A program made the translations under genes and the position numbers. This document shows positions 53,057 to 61,747 of a stretch of DNA of 64,000 nt, in pieces (position 1 is the stretch's first letter; each line of letters starts with the position of its first letter). Source of the stretch: Candidatus Tanganyikabacteria bacterium (GTDB taxonomy: Bacteria > Cyanobacteriota > Sericytochromatia > S15B-MN24 > VGJW01); NCBI GenBank assembly GCA_016867265.1, contig VGJW01000019.1:1-64000 (forward strand), in the 5' to 3' direction. Below the pieces are notes generated by a model. That model was not told where the DNA came from. It searched no databases and worked only from the letters and a program-made list of their open reading frames with translations.

Positions 53057-54507
53057 ACCTGCCGGAAGTCCGGCATCCGCATCATCAGGTAACCCTGGCG
53101 ACCACACACGGCGCCTTGCCCCTCGGGCAGCAGGTGGATGCCCGTGCACTCCTTGCTGAGGTTGTTGCCGACGATCCGGCTATCCGGACGGTAGTTGTTG
53201 CCGTCGAAAGTCAGCAGGTTGGCGAAGAGGTCGTTGACCGGGGCCACGGGAAGCAGCTGGCGGGGGGTGACGGTCTCGCCCAGCATCCAGCCCTCGTTGC
53301 CGGACAGCATCGACACGGCGTTCAAGGTGGCCTGCGCCAGGTAGGGCACGCCGGCATCGGCGGCCTCGACACGCTGCCACTGGGACCACTGGAAGCGGCT
53401 CTGGCCACGGGCGTCGAAGCGGAACACGAGGCCCTTGCGGAAACCGACAGCGGGCTCGGACCAGCCGACGGCATAACCCTGATCCCCGTTGAGCATGTGG
53501 ATGCCCTTGAGCTCGCCGGACTCGAGAAGGCCGGTGCCGAAGGGCAGGTTCTGCTTGGTCCAGCGGCTGCCGTCGAAGTGAAGCACGAGGGGGTTGTTGC
53601 CGTCGCGGCCAACAGCCCAGCCCTCGGAGCCCATCATCTGGATGGCGTTGAGTGCGCCCTTGCCGGTCCACGAGGAGTCCTGAATCCACGAGCGGCCGTT
53701 CCAGCGCATGATGAGCGCGCGGCCCGAGGCATCGGCGCCCACGGCCCACGCCCGATCGCGATCGATGGTGGCGACGGCGCGAAGGCCACCGGTGGCCGGC
53801 ACGGGAACCGGCACCCACTGCTGGCCGGCGAAGGCCAGGGCGACGGCGCCCTGCGGGCGATCCTCGGTCCCGCGATGGCCGACGATCCAGCCGGTGCCGG
53901 GGTCGGAGAACGACATGCCGCGGTGGGTGACACCGGCGTCGGTGGCGCCGGGATGCACGACCCACTGCTGGCTGACCCAGCGAAGGATGGTGCCGCGGGC
54001 CCCGACGGCCCAGCCGTCCTGACGGGAGAGCATGCGGACGGCGAAGAGGTCGGACGTGACGGGCGAGGTGACCTGCTGCCAGACGAGATCGGTCGGCACG
54101 ACGTCGAGCGCCACCTCGGCGACGGCATCGCCGACCTGCGCCCGGACCACGGCGGACCGGGGATTCAGACCGGTCACGAGCCCGGTGCGATCGACCGTGG
54201 CGGCCTGAGGATCGGACACGGACCAGCGGCAGAGCAAGGGATCGCTGACGACTTGGCCATTGGAAAGCTGCACGAGGACCTGAATGCGGATGCTGGAACC
54301 GACGGCAACCCGGCTGTCCTGCGCCGTGACGCGGATCGAGGTGGCGAGGACACCGGCCGGCAGGTGCGCGACGGGTGCCTGGGGCTGAGCCTGGCTACCG
54401 TTGCTGCCCAGCGGATCGGGCAACGCCGGGACGCCCGGTCGGCCACAACCCGAAAGCGTGATGGCGAGGCAAAGGCCTGCCAGCCACGTTCCCTTGGTCT
54501 GCGTCAT
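53020..54507 (-). CDS. Lipoprotein with Ig-like and YCF48-like beta-propeller domains
   Basis: Secreted lipoprotein of 495 residues (lipobox ITLSGC). An Ig-like (Big_2) domain about 50-140 (SVSDPQAATVDRTGLVTGLNP) precedes a propeller built from about six blades, each with a G[WY]xxG motif: DGWAVG, TGWIVG, RAWAVG, EGWAVG, QGYAVG and EGWMLG. The pattern resembles the YCF48/BNR group. It probably binds a surface partner; photosynthetic functions are not implied. AGGAGG before the ATG supports this start. It overlaps the glycosidase gene end by 37 nt. Confidence 0.75.
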   Translation of the reverse strand: MTQTKGTWLAGLCLAITLSGCGRPGVPALPDPLGSNGSQAQPQAPVAHLPAGVLATSIRVTAQDSRVAVGSSIRIQVLVQLSNGQVVSDPLLCRWSVSDPQAATVDRTGLVTGLNPRSAVVRAQVGDAVAEVALDVVPTDLVWQQVTSPVTSDLFAVRMLSRQDGWAVGARGTILRWVSQQWVVHPGATDAGVTHRGMSFSDPGTGWIVGHRGTEDRPQGAVALAFAGQQWVPVPVPATGGLRAVATIDRDRAWAVGADASGRALIMRWNGRSWIQDSSWTGKGALNAIQMMGSEGWAVGRDGNNPLVLHFDGSRWTKQNLPFGTGLLESGELKGIHMLNGDQGYAVGWSEPAVGFRKGLVFRFDARGQSRFQWSQWQRVEAADAGVPYLAQATLNAVSMLSGNEGWMLGETVTPRQLLPVAPVNDLFANLLTFDGNNYRPDSRIVGNNLSKECTGIHLLPEGQGAVCGRQGYLMMRMPDFRQVYGAVPSMTSRN

Positions 54508-54575
54508 GCCCCCGTCCCTCCTGCCTCGATTGTCGGTTCAAGATGGACCAAACTGACGTTAATTCCTGGGTAAGC

Positions 54576-54953
54576 CTAGTGGCCGGAGAGCACGTGCAGC
54601 GAGCATGTCGCGTCTTCGTTCCTGCCGGCCGCGACGACGGTCCACGTCCCCGGGGGAAGCACGGGCAGGGAGGCCGTCGCCGTGAAGGGAACCAGCACCA
54701 TGGGAAAAAAGCCGTCACGCCGGGCCGCACCGGCAAGGGCGACCACGACACGGCGCCCCTCCCTGCGCACATGGATGCGTCCGAGCGACCACGAGGGGTC
54801 CGGCCAGGAACCTTCGACCTTGACGACGGCCGTCTCGCCCTTGCCCACCGTCGCGGGGCCCGAGACCGACGTCACGTAGGGCAGGTTCGTCCGGGGCGGC
54901 GGCGTCTCGGCAGGGGCAGCGGCCAGACTGACGGCCAGGGCAAGCAGCGACAT
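54576..54953 (-). CDS. Small exported Ig-like protein
   Basis: Exported protein of 125 residues with a short signal peptide (MSLLALAVSLAAAPAETPPP). The rest reads like one Ig-like beta-sandwich (YVTSVSGPATVGKGETAVVKVEGS, TATASLPVLPPGTWTVVAAG). Not assigned to a family. GGAGG lies 8 nt before the ATG. It lies between the propeller lipoprotein and HEAT-repeat genes on the same strand; these three may form one envelope module. Confidence 0.65.
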   Translation of the reverse strand: MSLLALAVSLAAAPAETPPPRTNLPYVTSVSGPATVGKGETAVVKVEGSWPDPSWSLGRIHVRREGRRVVVALAGAARRDGFFPMVLVPFTATASLPVLPPGTWTVVAAGRNEDATCSLHVLSGH

Positions 54954-55040
54954 GGTGGCGACCTCCGCGAAGGGGACACCGCCATGACACCATCCCCGGT
55001 GCCAGCAGGCCAGTCCCGAAATAGGGACGAACGGCGGCGG

Positions 55041-57311
55041 CTACGGGTTCCCCCAGGAAGCCGGCTCACCGACGCGGCTCGCGAGGCGATCCGCAGCCCA
55101 ACGCACCCTAAGATCCCCGCTGGAGCGTCCGATCCGGACCCACGTGTCCCTGCGGGGATGATCCCCGGGACAGGCATCGAGGACACCGCGGGCGGCAGCC
55201 CCCCCGCCGGAAATCAGCCCGGAGACCAGGCGCTCCGCGCCCGGATCGAGCCAACGCAACGCTGCGCGCCAAGCAGCTCGGGCCACCTCAGGATCGCGAT
55301 CCCGGGACCGCAGTCCGAGCGGACCGAGCATGCCGGCCGTGGGCACGCCGCCCAGCGCCTCGGTCGCGGCAAGGCGCACGATGGGATCCGGATGGCTGAG
55401 CGCCCCCAGCCAGCGCCCACGTGCAGCCGCCCCCGCCTTGCCGGGAAGGCGTGCGGCACCGGCCCAGAGTCTGGCCGCCGAAAGGGGTTCGAGCTGTTCT
55501 GGCCCGGGCCAGCGTTCCCGTGGCACGACACCCCGCCACGCAAGCCTTGCGGCCCGCGCCCGCATGGCCGGATCGGGATCCCGCAGGAAGGCCGGCACGT
55601 CCGACAGGCGGAACGCTCCGCCACCACCGGCCTCGATACAGGCCAGCCAACGACCACGCAAGGCAGCATCCCCAGACGCCATGGCGACGTCCCGGGCCAC
55701 GTCCCCGACAGGTCCGCCCAGAATCCACGCGGCCTCGAGAGCAGCAGGCGTGCCCGCCTCGACCTCGGGAAGCAGGCGCCCCTCGAGGCCCGGTACGCCG
55801 AGCACCGCAAGCGTGGGCAAGGCCGCGATCCGAACGGTCTGCCCGGGCCCCATGGCCAGGCGGACGACGTCGGGTACGAGCCACGCGGAAGGATGGCGCC
55901 GGACAACCTCGAGGCCGGCAAGGGCTACGGCGGCATCCGTATCGGCAAGGGCCGGCGCGACATGATGCTGGTGACATCCCGGTCGGCCGGCAAGGGGCCC
56001 AGGCGCCAGCAGGGCGTCCGTACCCAGCGCTGCCGCGGGAGGTGCCGGACAGGCCGGAGGTTTGTGCCTGTCAAGGATCAGGCCCAGCGCACGAGTGGCC
56101 GCCAGACGGACGGATGCCTCGGGATCCCCGAGGCGCCTCGCCAGCACGGGCAGGTCGGCCACGGTCCCCCAATGCCCCAGAAGGATGAGCACGCCGGGTT
56201 GCACTGCGCCAACGGCAGGCCGGGCGGCCTCGCGCAGGCGAGGGACCACGCTGCGAGCCTCGAGACGCCAGAGGGCCAGCAGGGCCTGATCGGCACCCGC
56301 CCAGCGCAGGTCTCCTCGCAGCAGACCCTCGAGGAGTGCCTCGACCCCGGCAGGGTCGCCCAGACGCCCAATCGCTGAGGCGGCACGCCCACGGACCTCT
56401 TCGTCGTTTTCCTGCAAGGCCGCCGCGAAGACCGAACCGACGGCGGGGTTCAGGGTCTCCTCCAGCACGGCGACCGCGAGTCGTCGCACCTGAGGGTCGC
56501 TTGCATGGACGAAGGCGGCCAGTTGCTCGGTCTGGTCCGGTTCAAGCCGGCGCGCGAGGCCCCGCAGGATGACGTGGACCTCAGGCGTCCCGGAACGCCA
56601 CGCGGTCACGCCAGCAGGCGAGAACAGCACCTCCTGAAGGGCTCTGCCGTCCTGACGACCGGGCAAGCGTGCCATCGCAGCCCAACACGCCAAGCGCTCC
56701 GCGGCGGGAAGCCGACTTGCGGCCAAAAGCAGGGCTTCACGTCCGGCTCCGATACCCCCGAGGCCTTCGCGTGCCGCCTGCCTGACTCCGGGGTCAGGAT
56801 CCGCAAGGGCCGCCTCGAGGCTGCGCTGAGCACGCCTCGATGCCGTCCGGGCCAGCGCGGCAAGCATCGCGGCACGAACGCGCGCGACCGGATCGGCGAC
56901 GTGGAGCATCAGGAACGGTGGAGCTCCGGCATCCGCCATGTAGCCCAGAACGTGAGCAGCTTGCTCCCTGACAACAGGTTCGACGTGACCGAGCAGGACA
57001 CGCAGGCTCGGCAGGCCGTCCTCCGGCCAGTGCCGCGCGATACGGCGGGCGCGAAGCGAGCGCTCCGCGGGAGAGGGTGCCATGAGCCCCAGCGCTTGCC
57101 GCCAAGCGAGCGGCAGGGGCCTCGCCGGGGCGACTGCGGGCAGGGCTTCCTTGCGGGCGGCCAGCGAGAGGCGGTCGGCCACGCGCTCGTCGTCGGCCAG
57201 CCCCTGCCAGGGGTCCGGAGCGACACGGCCGCGTCCGGCCACGGCGGGGAGCGGCCCGGACAGCACCGTCATGGCCGCCAAGGCGATGAAGCCGAGGGTA
57301 TGCGCCCGCAC
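55041..57311 (-). CDS. Exported HEAT-repeat protein
   Basis: About 756 residues made almost wholly of HEAT/PBS-lyase-like helical repeats (ADPVARVRAAMLAAL, ADPDPGVRQAAREGLG, GDPEASVRLAATRALG, SHPDPIVRLAATEALG, DRDPEVARAAWRAAL). An N-terminal signal peptide (RAHTLGFIALAAMTVLSGPLPAVAG) points to export, which is uncommon for a HEAT solenoid. The GTG at 57311 is chosen because TACAGT ends 6 nt before it and the signal peptide then starts at once; the frame opens at 57344. Likely a scaffold for protein interactions in the periplasm. Confidence 0.82.
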   Translation of the reverse strand: MRAHTLGFIALAAMTVLSGPLPAVAGRGRVAPDPWQGLADDERVADRLSLAARKEALPAVAPARPLPLAWRQALGLMAPSPAERSLRARRIARHWPEDGLPSLRVLLGHVEPVVREQAAHVLGYMADAGAPPFLMLHVADPVARVRAAMLAALARTASRRAQRSLEAALADPDPGVRQAAREGLGGIGAGREALLLAASRLPAAERLACWAAMARLPGRQDGRALQEVLFSPAGVTAWRSGTPEVHVILRGLARRLEPDQTEQLAAFVHASDPQVRRLAVAVLEETLNPAVGSVFAAALQENDEEVRGRAASAIGRLGDPAGVEALLEGLLRGDLRWAGADQALLALWRLEARSVVPRLREAARPAVGAVQPGVLILLGHWGTVADLPVLARRLGDPEASVRLAATRALGLILDRHKPPACPAPPAAALGTDALLAPGPLAGRPGCHQHHVAPALADTDAAVALAGLEVVRRHPSAWLVPDVVRLAMGPGQTVRIAALPTLAVLGVPGLEGRLLPEVEAGTPAALEAAWILGGPVGDVARDVAMASGDAALRGRWLACIEAGGGGAFRLSDVPAFLRDPDPAMRARAARLAWRGVVPRERWPGPEQLEPLSAARLWAGAARLPGKAGAAARGRWLGALSHPDPIVRLAATEALGGVPTAGMLGPLGLRSRDRDPEVARAAWRAALRWLDPGAERLVSGLISGGGAAARGVLDACPGDHPRRDTWVRIGRSSGDLRVRWAADRLASRVGEPASWGNP

Positions 57312-57317
57312 GACGAG

Positions 57318-57323
57318 ACTGTA
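57318..57323 (-). promoter_or_regulatory. Putative -10 box of the HEAT gene, leaderless
   Basis: Minus-strand TACAGT, then CTCGTC and the GTG start at 57311. The intervening 6 nt leave no room for a ribosome-binding site. Confidence 0.45.
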
Positions 57324-57456
57324 CCGCGCACGGCCCCCCCGCAAACCCCCGGGGATTTCATCAAGGATTCATTCTGAAACCGTTAGGCCGGCGATAGGTT
57401 GCCGATCCGGCAGGGTACAGGAGGCTAACGCGCCCGGAGAAGACGGAGACTGGTCG

Positions 57457-57873
57457 ATGAGCAGCCGCGAAGTTCAGGCAATCGCCTATACCCCGCCCCC
57501 GCAGAAGCCGGGCAGCGCCACCTCGGTGGCGAGCGCACAGGAGCAGGCTGACGGCTTCCTCAAGATGCTGGTCGCCCAGTTGACCAATCAAGACCCTGAA
57601 GCGCCACTGAATGCGACGGACATGATTGCCCAGTTCGCGCAGGTAAATGCAGCCATCTCGATGAGCCAGATCAACGAGGTCACGCTCGCCAACCAGCGCG
57701 TGAACGCCGCCACGGCGCTCATCGACCGGATGGTCACGCTCAAGGTCGGCCGCGACAACTACATCAAGGGCCGGGTCGAGTCCCTCGACTTCAGCAAGCC
57801 CGACCAGATGCCGCGCGTCCGGGTCAATGGCGAGGACTACCGTCTAGACCAGGTCGAGGCCGTCGAGGCCTGA
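57457..57873 (+). CDS. flgD: Flagellar hook assembly protein FlgD
   Basis: Hook-capping scaffold of 138 residues. The diagnostic core is DGFLKMLVAQLTNQDPEAPLN, followed by MIAQFAQVNAAISMSQINE. It is short compared with many FlgD proteins (about 220 residues): the C-terminal Ig/FnIII-like region is reduced to one small strand cluster. GGAG lies 8 nt before the ATG. It is the first flagellar gene in this operon; the upstream 145 bp are shared with the divergent HEAT gene. A GCCGAT string at 57401 is not a convincing sigma-28 site. Confidence 0.9.
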   Translation: MSSREVQAIAYTPPPQKPGSATSVASAQEQADGFLKMLVAQLTNQDPEAPLNATDMIAQFAQVNAAISMSQINEVTLANQRVNAATALIDRMVTLKVGRDNYIKGRVESLDFSKPDQMPRVRVNGEDYRLDQVEAVEA

Positions 57874-57935
57874 CGGCCGTTCCGGGCGACGCGCCCGGCG
57901 CTTGAAAATCCCCCCGCGACGAGACGAGGTGTTCC

Positions 57936-59075
57936 ATGGGCGACATTCGCCTGACGGGCGTCAACAGCATCCAGTCGATGGACCAATGGCTCAAGGTGCT
58001 TGCGGGCAACCTCACGGGCTCGAATGTGACGGGCTACAAGCAGCAACGCGTCGAGTTCGACGACGTGCTTTCGCAGACGATGTACGGGGCCACCAAGCCC
58101 GAGGGCGCGTTCGGTGGCCTGAACCCTATCTCGATGCCGATGGGCGGCAGCCGCATCAGCGCCATCAAGACGGACTTCTCGCAAGGCCTGCTCGCGGAGA
58201 GCACGCGCCAGACGGACCTGGGCATCAACGGCGAGGGCTTCTTCATCCTCTCCAAGACCCCCACGCCCACGACCATGGATGAGCTGGTCTTCACCCGCGA
58301 CGGCAGCTTCCGCCTTGACTACGTCGTCGACGGACAATTGGGCACCCAGACCTCGGGCAAGTTCCGCCTGGTCAACCAGGAAGGCATGTTCGTGATGGGC
58401 ATCCAGGGCGAGAAGAACACCTACCGGGACGGCGCCGCCAACTTGCCCGGCTTCGCATTGGATCCCCCGGCCAGCCGGCGCTCGCCGAGCGGGGACGGCG
58501 CCAAGATTGCGGAATTCAAGCAGCTGACGAATGGCGAGCCGAACACCAGCCCATCGTTCCAAAGCTATCTCTTCAAGCCCATCGAGATCGATCAGGTCAT
58601 CTCCAGCGATGTCGCCTTGGCCCGCAACACCAACATCTCGGACGAGACCATCAGGTTCGACGAGCGTGGTGGCCTGCTCGTCAACGGTGACGTCACGACA
58701 GACAAGGCCGGGAACAAGACACCGGTCTTCGTGGCCCTCGCCAAGTTCCAGTCGCGGGAGGGCCTCGCCCGGACGTCCTCTGGCTCGCTCTTCTCGTGGA
58801 CCCCGGCTGCAGGTGGGGACATCTTCCTGGGCGCCGCGGGCAGCCGCGTGCCGACCCGGACCGCGCCGACCGCCGGAGTGGGCAATACCGCGGACACCCT
58901 CGACGTGGGCTTCGACGGCACGCAGGTGCTGGGCCGACGGCTCGAGGCCTCGAACAGCTCGGTCAACACGACGCTGCCCGAGATGACCATTGCGCAGAAG
59001 TCCTTCACGGCCAGCGTCAAGATCATTCAGGTCGGCAACGCCCTGATCGACGACGTCAACAACCTCGTCCGGTAG
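57936..59075 (+). CDS. flgE: Flagellar hook protein FlgE
   Basis: Axial rod/hook protein of 379 residues, exported by the flagellar type III system. The N-terminal motif LKVLAGNLTGSNVTGYKQQRV and the C-terminal SNSSVNTTLPEMTIAQKSFTASVKIIQVGNALIDDVNNLVR form the coiled coil of hook and rod proteins. The gene order after flgD favours FlgE over FlgF/G. GAGACGAGG lies upstream of the ATG. The next gene starts 71 nt downstream. Confidence 0.9.
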   Translation: MGDIRLTGVNSIQSMDQWLKVLAGNLTGSNVTGYKQQRVEFDDVLSQTMYGATKPEGAFGGLNPISMPMGGSRISAIKTDFSQGLLAESTRQTDLGINGEGFFILSKTPTPTTMDELVFTRDGSFRLDYVVDGQLGTQTSGKFRLVNQEGMFVMGIQGEKNTYRDGAANLPGFALDPPASRRSPSGDGAKIAEFKQLTNGEPNTSPSFQSYLFKPIEIDQVISSDVALARNTNISDETIRFDERGGLLVNGDVTTDKAGNKTPVFVALAKFQSREGLARTSSGSLFSWTPAAGGDIFLGAAGSRVPTRTAPTAGVGNTADTLDVGFDGTQVLGRRLEASNSSVNTTLPEMTIAQKSFTASVKIIQVGNALIDDVNNLVR

Positions 59076-59146
59076 CGCACGGGAGCGTGGCAGGATGCCA
59101 CGCCTGTCACCGAATTGCGTGGTGCCCTGCGGCATAGTGGAAATCG

Positions 59147-60025
59147 ATGGAGCCGCAGGCACCCGCCTTACAGCCCGCTCTCTTCCGCGCCCTCTACCAC
59201 TTGGGGATGCAGATGGCGGACGTGCTGCGCATGCCCCCCGAACCGGACGAGTACGGCCAACTTCCCGAAACGGGCCTGCCACAGCTCGAGTGGACGGTAT
59301 CCGGGCTCGAGATGTTGCCCTACGCAACCATGGCGGAACGGCACGGGCAAGAGGCCTTCTGGGGCGTCTACCAGTTCACGGAACAGGCAGGAGGCGTCCT
59401 CTTCCTGTTGTCGATGGCAGGTGTCCAGGCCCTGCTCGGAGGTGACGGGAACGAGGACCTGGACGACGAGGCCATCGGCATCGTCGATAACCTGCTCACC
59501 CGCGTCGCGGACCTGCATAGCCAGGCGTGGGCCGAAATCGCAGCCTTCGAAGGGCAACTGGGGACCTTCCCGGAGGCCCCGACGCTCGAGGAGCTGCAGG
59601 AAGTCGTCCCTGGACTCGCGCCTGCGACACCTATGGTCTGCACGTCCTTCCGCATCCGGACCTCAGGCCGGGCGACGGCGCGGCTGGTGGTGGCCTTGCC
59701 GCAACCGCTGATCTCTCCGCTCGACGAGGCCATGGAGGCCGTGGCCGAACTGACATGGCAGACGCGGGACGACTCGGCGGCTTCGGGCAGGCTGGCCCAG
59801 CTCGGGGACACACCCGTGCGCGTGCTCGTGACCTTGGGCAGCACCACGCTGACGCTGGCCGAGTTGCAGAACCTGGAACGTGACGACCTGCTGGTCCTCG
59901 ATCAGTTGGTCGTGGCGCCCCTGTCGGCGGATGTCGGTGGCGCGACCATCCGCGTCAGTCCCGGCACGACGCCCGACGGCCTGCGCCGGGCGGTGCAGGT
60001 CGTGCGTCTCGAGAGGGACGACTGA
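59147..60025 (+). CDS. FliM/FliY-like flagellar switch protein with SpoA domain
   Basis: Protein of 292 residues. A C-terminal SpoA domain (about 222-288, TPVRVLVTLGSTTLTLAELQNLERDDLLVLDQLV) is typical of FliN/FliM. The middle (GGVLFLLSMAGVQALLGG and LDDEAIGIVDNLLTRVADLH) resembles a CheC/FliM-like domain. The usual FliM N-terminal CheY-binding motif (LSQ.EIDAL) is missing, so it is closer to a stripped-down FliY/FliM. No signal or membrane span. The next gene starts inside its stop codon (TGATG). Confidence 0.72.
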   Translation: MEPQAPALQPALFRALYHLGMQMADVLRMPPEPDEYGQLPETGLPQLEWTVSGLEMLPYATMAERHGQEAFWGVYQFTEQAGGVLFLLSMAGVQALLGGDGNEDLDDEAIGIVDNLLTRVADLHSQAWAEIAAFEGQLGTFPEAPTLEELQEVVPGLAPATPMVCTSFRIRTSGRATARLVVALPQPLISPLDEAMEAVAELTWQTRDDSAASGRLAQLGDTPVRVLVTLGSTTLTLAELQNLERDDLLVLDQLVVAPLSADVGGATIRVSPGTTPDGLRRAVQVVRLERDD

Positions 60026-61404
60026 TGGCCCGCAAGCGCGCCGAGGTCCGTGTCCCCCTGCAGGGGCAGTGGTTGCCGCTGGTGGTGGGCGTGTACCCGA
60101 TCTTCCTCGTGATGAGCCTCATCACGCGGGGCAAGGGCGGTCTCAACCTGCTGCTGCTTGGTTTCTGGGGCGTGGCCGTCGCCGGACTGGCTGCGGCGCT
60201 GGCCCATCACCTGTGGTACCGGCGGCGCTTGCCACGCGTCGTCCTCATCCCGCCCGCGTGGTGGAAGGGGGCCGTGGTTTCCGTCGTCATGGGCCTGCTG
60301 GCGCTGCTGCTCCTCTGGGGGCTGTCGGCTCGGTGGGGGCTGACGCTCTCGCACAATCCGCTCGAGACACCTCGGGGCTGGCTGCAACTGACCGCCCGCT
60401 GGTTGCTGCGCGAGGCACCCGAGATGGCGCCCATTGCGCCTCGTGGCTTTGCGCGGTGGGTCTCCGGAGAGGGGACCTGGCGTGGGGCGTTGTGGGCGAC
60501 CGTCGGCATGGCCTCGGCCTTCGGGCTGGGTGGCCTGATGGCCTCGCTGCTGCGCAAGGAGCTCTTTGATCCTCGCCAGGAGCCCTTCGGTACGGCAGCG
60601 CTCTGGCCGGCGCTGCGCGGCCTTATCGGCTACTACTACGGTTGGAGCTTGGGATTCGCGGCCTCCTGGCTGACGGGCGTGCTGCTCGTTTCGGTCTTCG
60701 GGCCGGTCGGCAGCTCGATGCCGGCCGTCAGGGCCGTCCGCACCGCCCTCGGGTTCGTGGCGGATCCCGACCGGGCCATAAGCCACGGGTTCGTCGCCGG
60801 AGCCTGCATCGTGGCCATAGGTAGCCTGTTCATGGGCCGCGGAGACTTCACCGTGGCTTACAGCGATCCCAAGGCCCCGGACCGGGAACCCGACATGAAG
60901 GTCGCGATTCCCGAACTGCCCCAGTCCGAGCCGCCCGATTTGGACTTCAGCGCCCTCGAGGGCGAGACCGAGCAGCTTGCGGCGAGCTTCGGGCGCGATC
61001 TGGCCGCGACCATCCAGCAGATGGGCCTGACGGGCGAGGCAGGCAAAGCGGACCTCCCCGACCAACAGGACGACACTCCGGCTGGCGAGCCGGCAGTGGT
61101 CAATTTGCTGTCGCGGCGCCAACCGACCTTCGACACCTCCTTCGACCAGGCCTTGGGCCAGTTGGCTGGCGTCTACGTCCAGATCACGGCAAGCCTCGGC
61201 AGCGTCGACGTCTCCCTGGCTGACTGGATCACGCTCGAGGAAGGCTCGCTGCTCGAATTGCCCCGTGCCCAGGACGGCTCGGTCACGCTCTGCATCAACG
61301 GTCGGGCGGTCGGCAGGGCCAAACCGGCGCAGTACGAGGACCACGTCGCCATCAAGGTGCTTGCGTTGGAACCGGGGACCGTGGCGTCCCTGCGCGGAGG
61401 GTAA
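60025..61404 (+). CDS. Polytopic membrane protein with C-terminal SpoA (FliN-like) domain
   Basis: A 459-residue protein that I cannot place in a named flagellar family. The first ~275 residues hold about six membrane helices (for example VGVYPIFLVMSLI, LLLLGFWGVAVAGLAAALA, VVSVVMGLLALLLLWGL, GFVAGACIVAIGSLFMG). An acidic linker (about 275-370) leads to a SpoA domain (about 376-452, VQITASLGSVDVSLADWITLEEGSLLEL) homologous to the fliN product encoded next. It overlaps the upstream SpoA gene by 1 nt and precedes fliN by 4 nt. The likely role is to anchor a SpoA/C-ring or export-ATPase element at the membrane; this is inference. Confidence 0.75.
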   Translation: MARKRAEVRVPLQGQWLPLVVGVYPIFLVMSLITRGKGGLNLLLLGFWGVAVAGLAAALAHHLWYRRRLPRVVLIPPAWWKGAVVSVVMGLLALLLLWGLSARWGLTLSHNPLETPRGWLQLTARWLLREAPEMAPIAPRGFARWVSGEGTWRGALWATVGMASAFGLGGLMASLLRKELFDPRQEPFGTAALWPALRGLIGYYYGWSLGFAASWLTGVLLVSVFGPVGSSMPAVRAVRTALGFVADPDRAISHGFVAGACIVAIGSLFMGRGDFTVAYSDPKAPDREPDMKVAIPELPQSEPPDLDFSALEGETEQLAASFGRDLAATIQQMGLTGEAGKADLPDQQDDTPAGEPAVVNLLSRRQPTFDTSFDQALGQLAGVYVQITASLGSVDVSLADWITLEEGSLLELPRAQDGSVTLCINGRAVGRAKPAQYEDHVAIKVLALEPGTVASLRGG

Positions 61405-61408
61405 TCCC

Positions 61409-61747
61409 ATGACCGAAGACCCCACACAGGGCTACAGCAAGGTGCGGCTGGCCCCGCTCGCGCACCAGCCCGGCGACGGCGATCCTGCCCGACACAACCT
61501 GTCGCTGATGAGGGACATCCGCCTGACGGTCACCGTCGAGCTGGGCCGCACCAGCTTGCCCCTGCGCGAGGTCATGAAGCTGGTCGAGGGCAGTGTCATC
61601 GAGCTCGACCAGCTTGCCGGGGAGCCCGTCCATCTCTATGCGTCCGGACGCCACGTCGCCGAGGGCGAAATCGTCGTTCTGGGCGCCAACTTCGGCGTGC
61701 GACTGACGCGCATCCTGGGTACCGACCTCACGGGTATGGCCTCGTGA
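61409..61747 (+). CDS. fliN: Flagellar motor switch protein FliN
   Basis: FliN of 112 residues, a C-ring component. The SpoA domain covers most of it: IRLTVTVELGRTSLPLREVMKLVEGSVIELDQLAGEPVHLYASGRHVAEGEIVVLGANFGVRLTRIL. A short N-terminal tail replaces the longer one of enteric FliN. The start is behind GGAGGG. fliO follows with overlapping codons. Third SpoA gene in a row. Confidence 0.93.
   Translation: MTEDPTQGYSKVRLAPLAHQPGDGDPARHNLSLMRDIRLTVTVELGRTSLPLREVMKLVEGSVIELDQLAGEPVHLYASGRHVAEGEIVVLGANFGVRLTRILGTDLTGMAS

Noticed and set aside
57361-57456. Possible sigma-28 flagellar promoter before flgD (GCCGAT at 57401)
   Set aside because: No TAAA-type -35 element at the right distance; the nearest, GAAA at 57376, is about 6 nt too far away.
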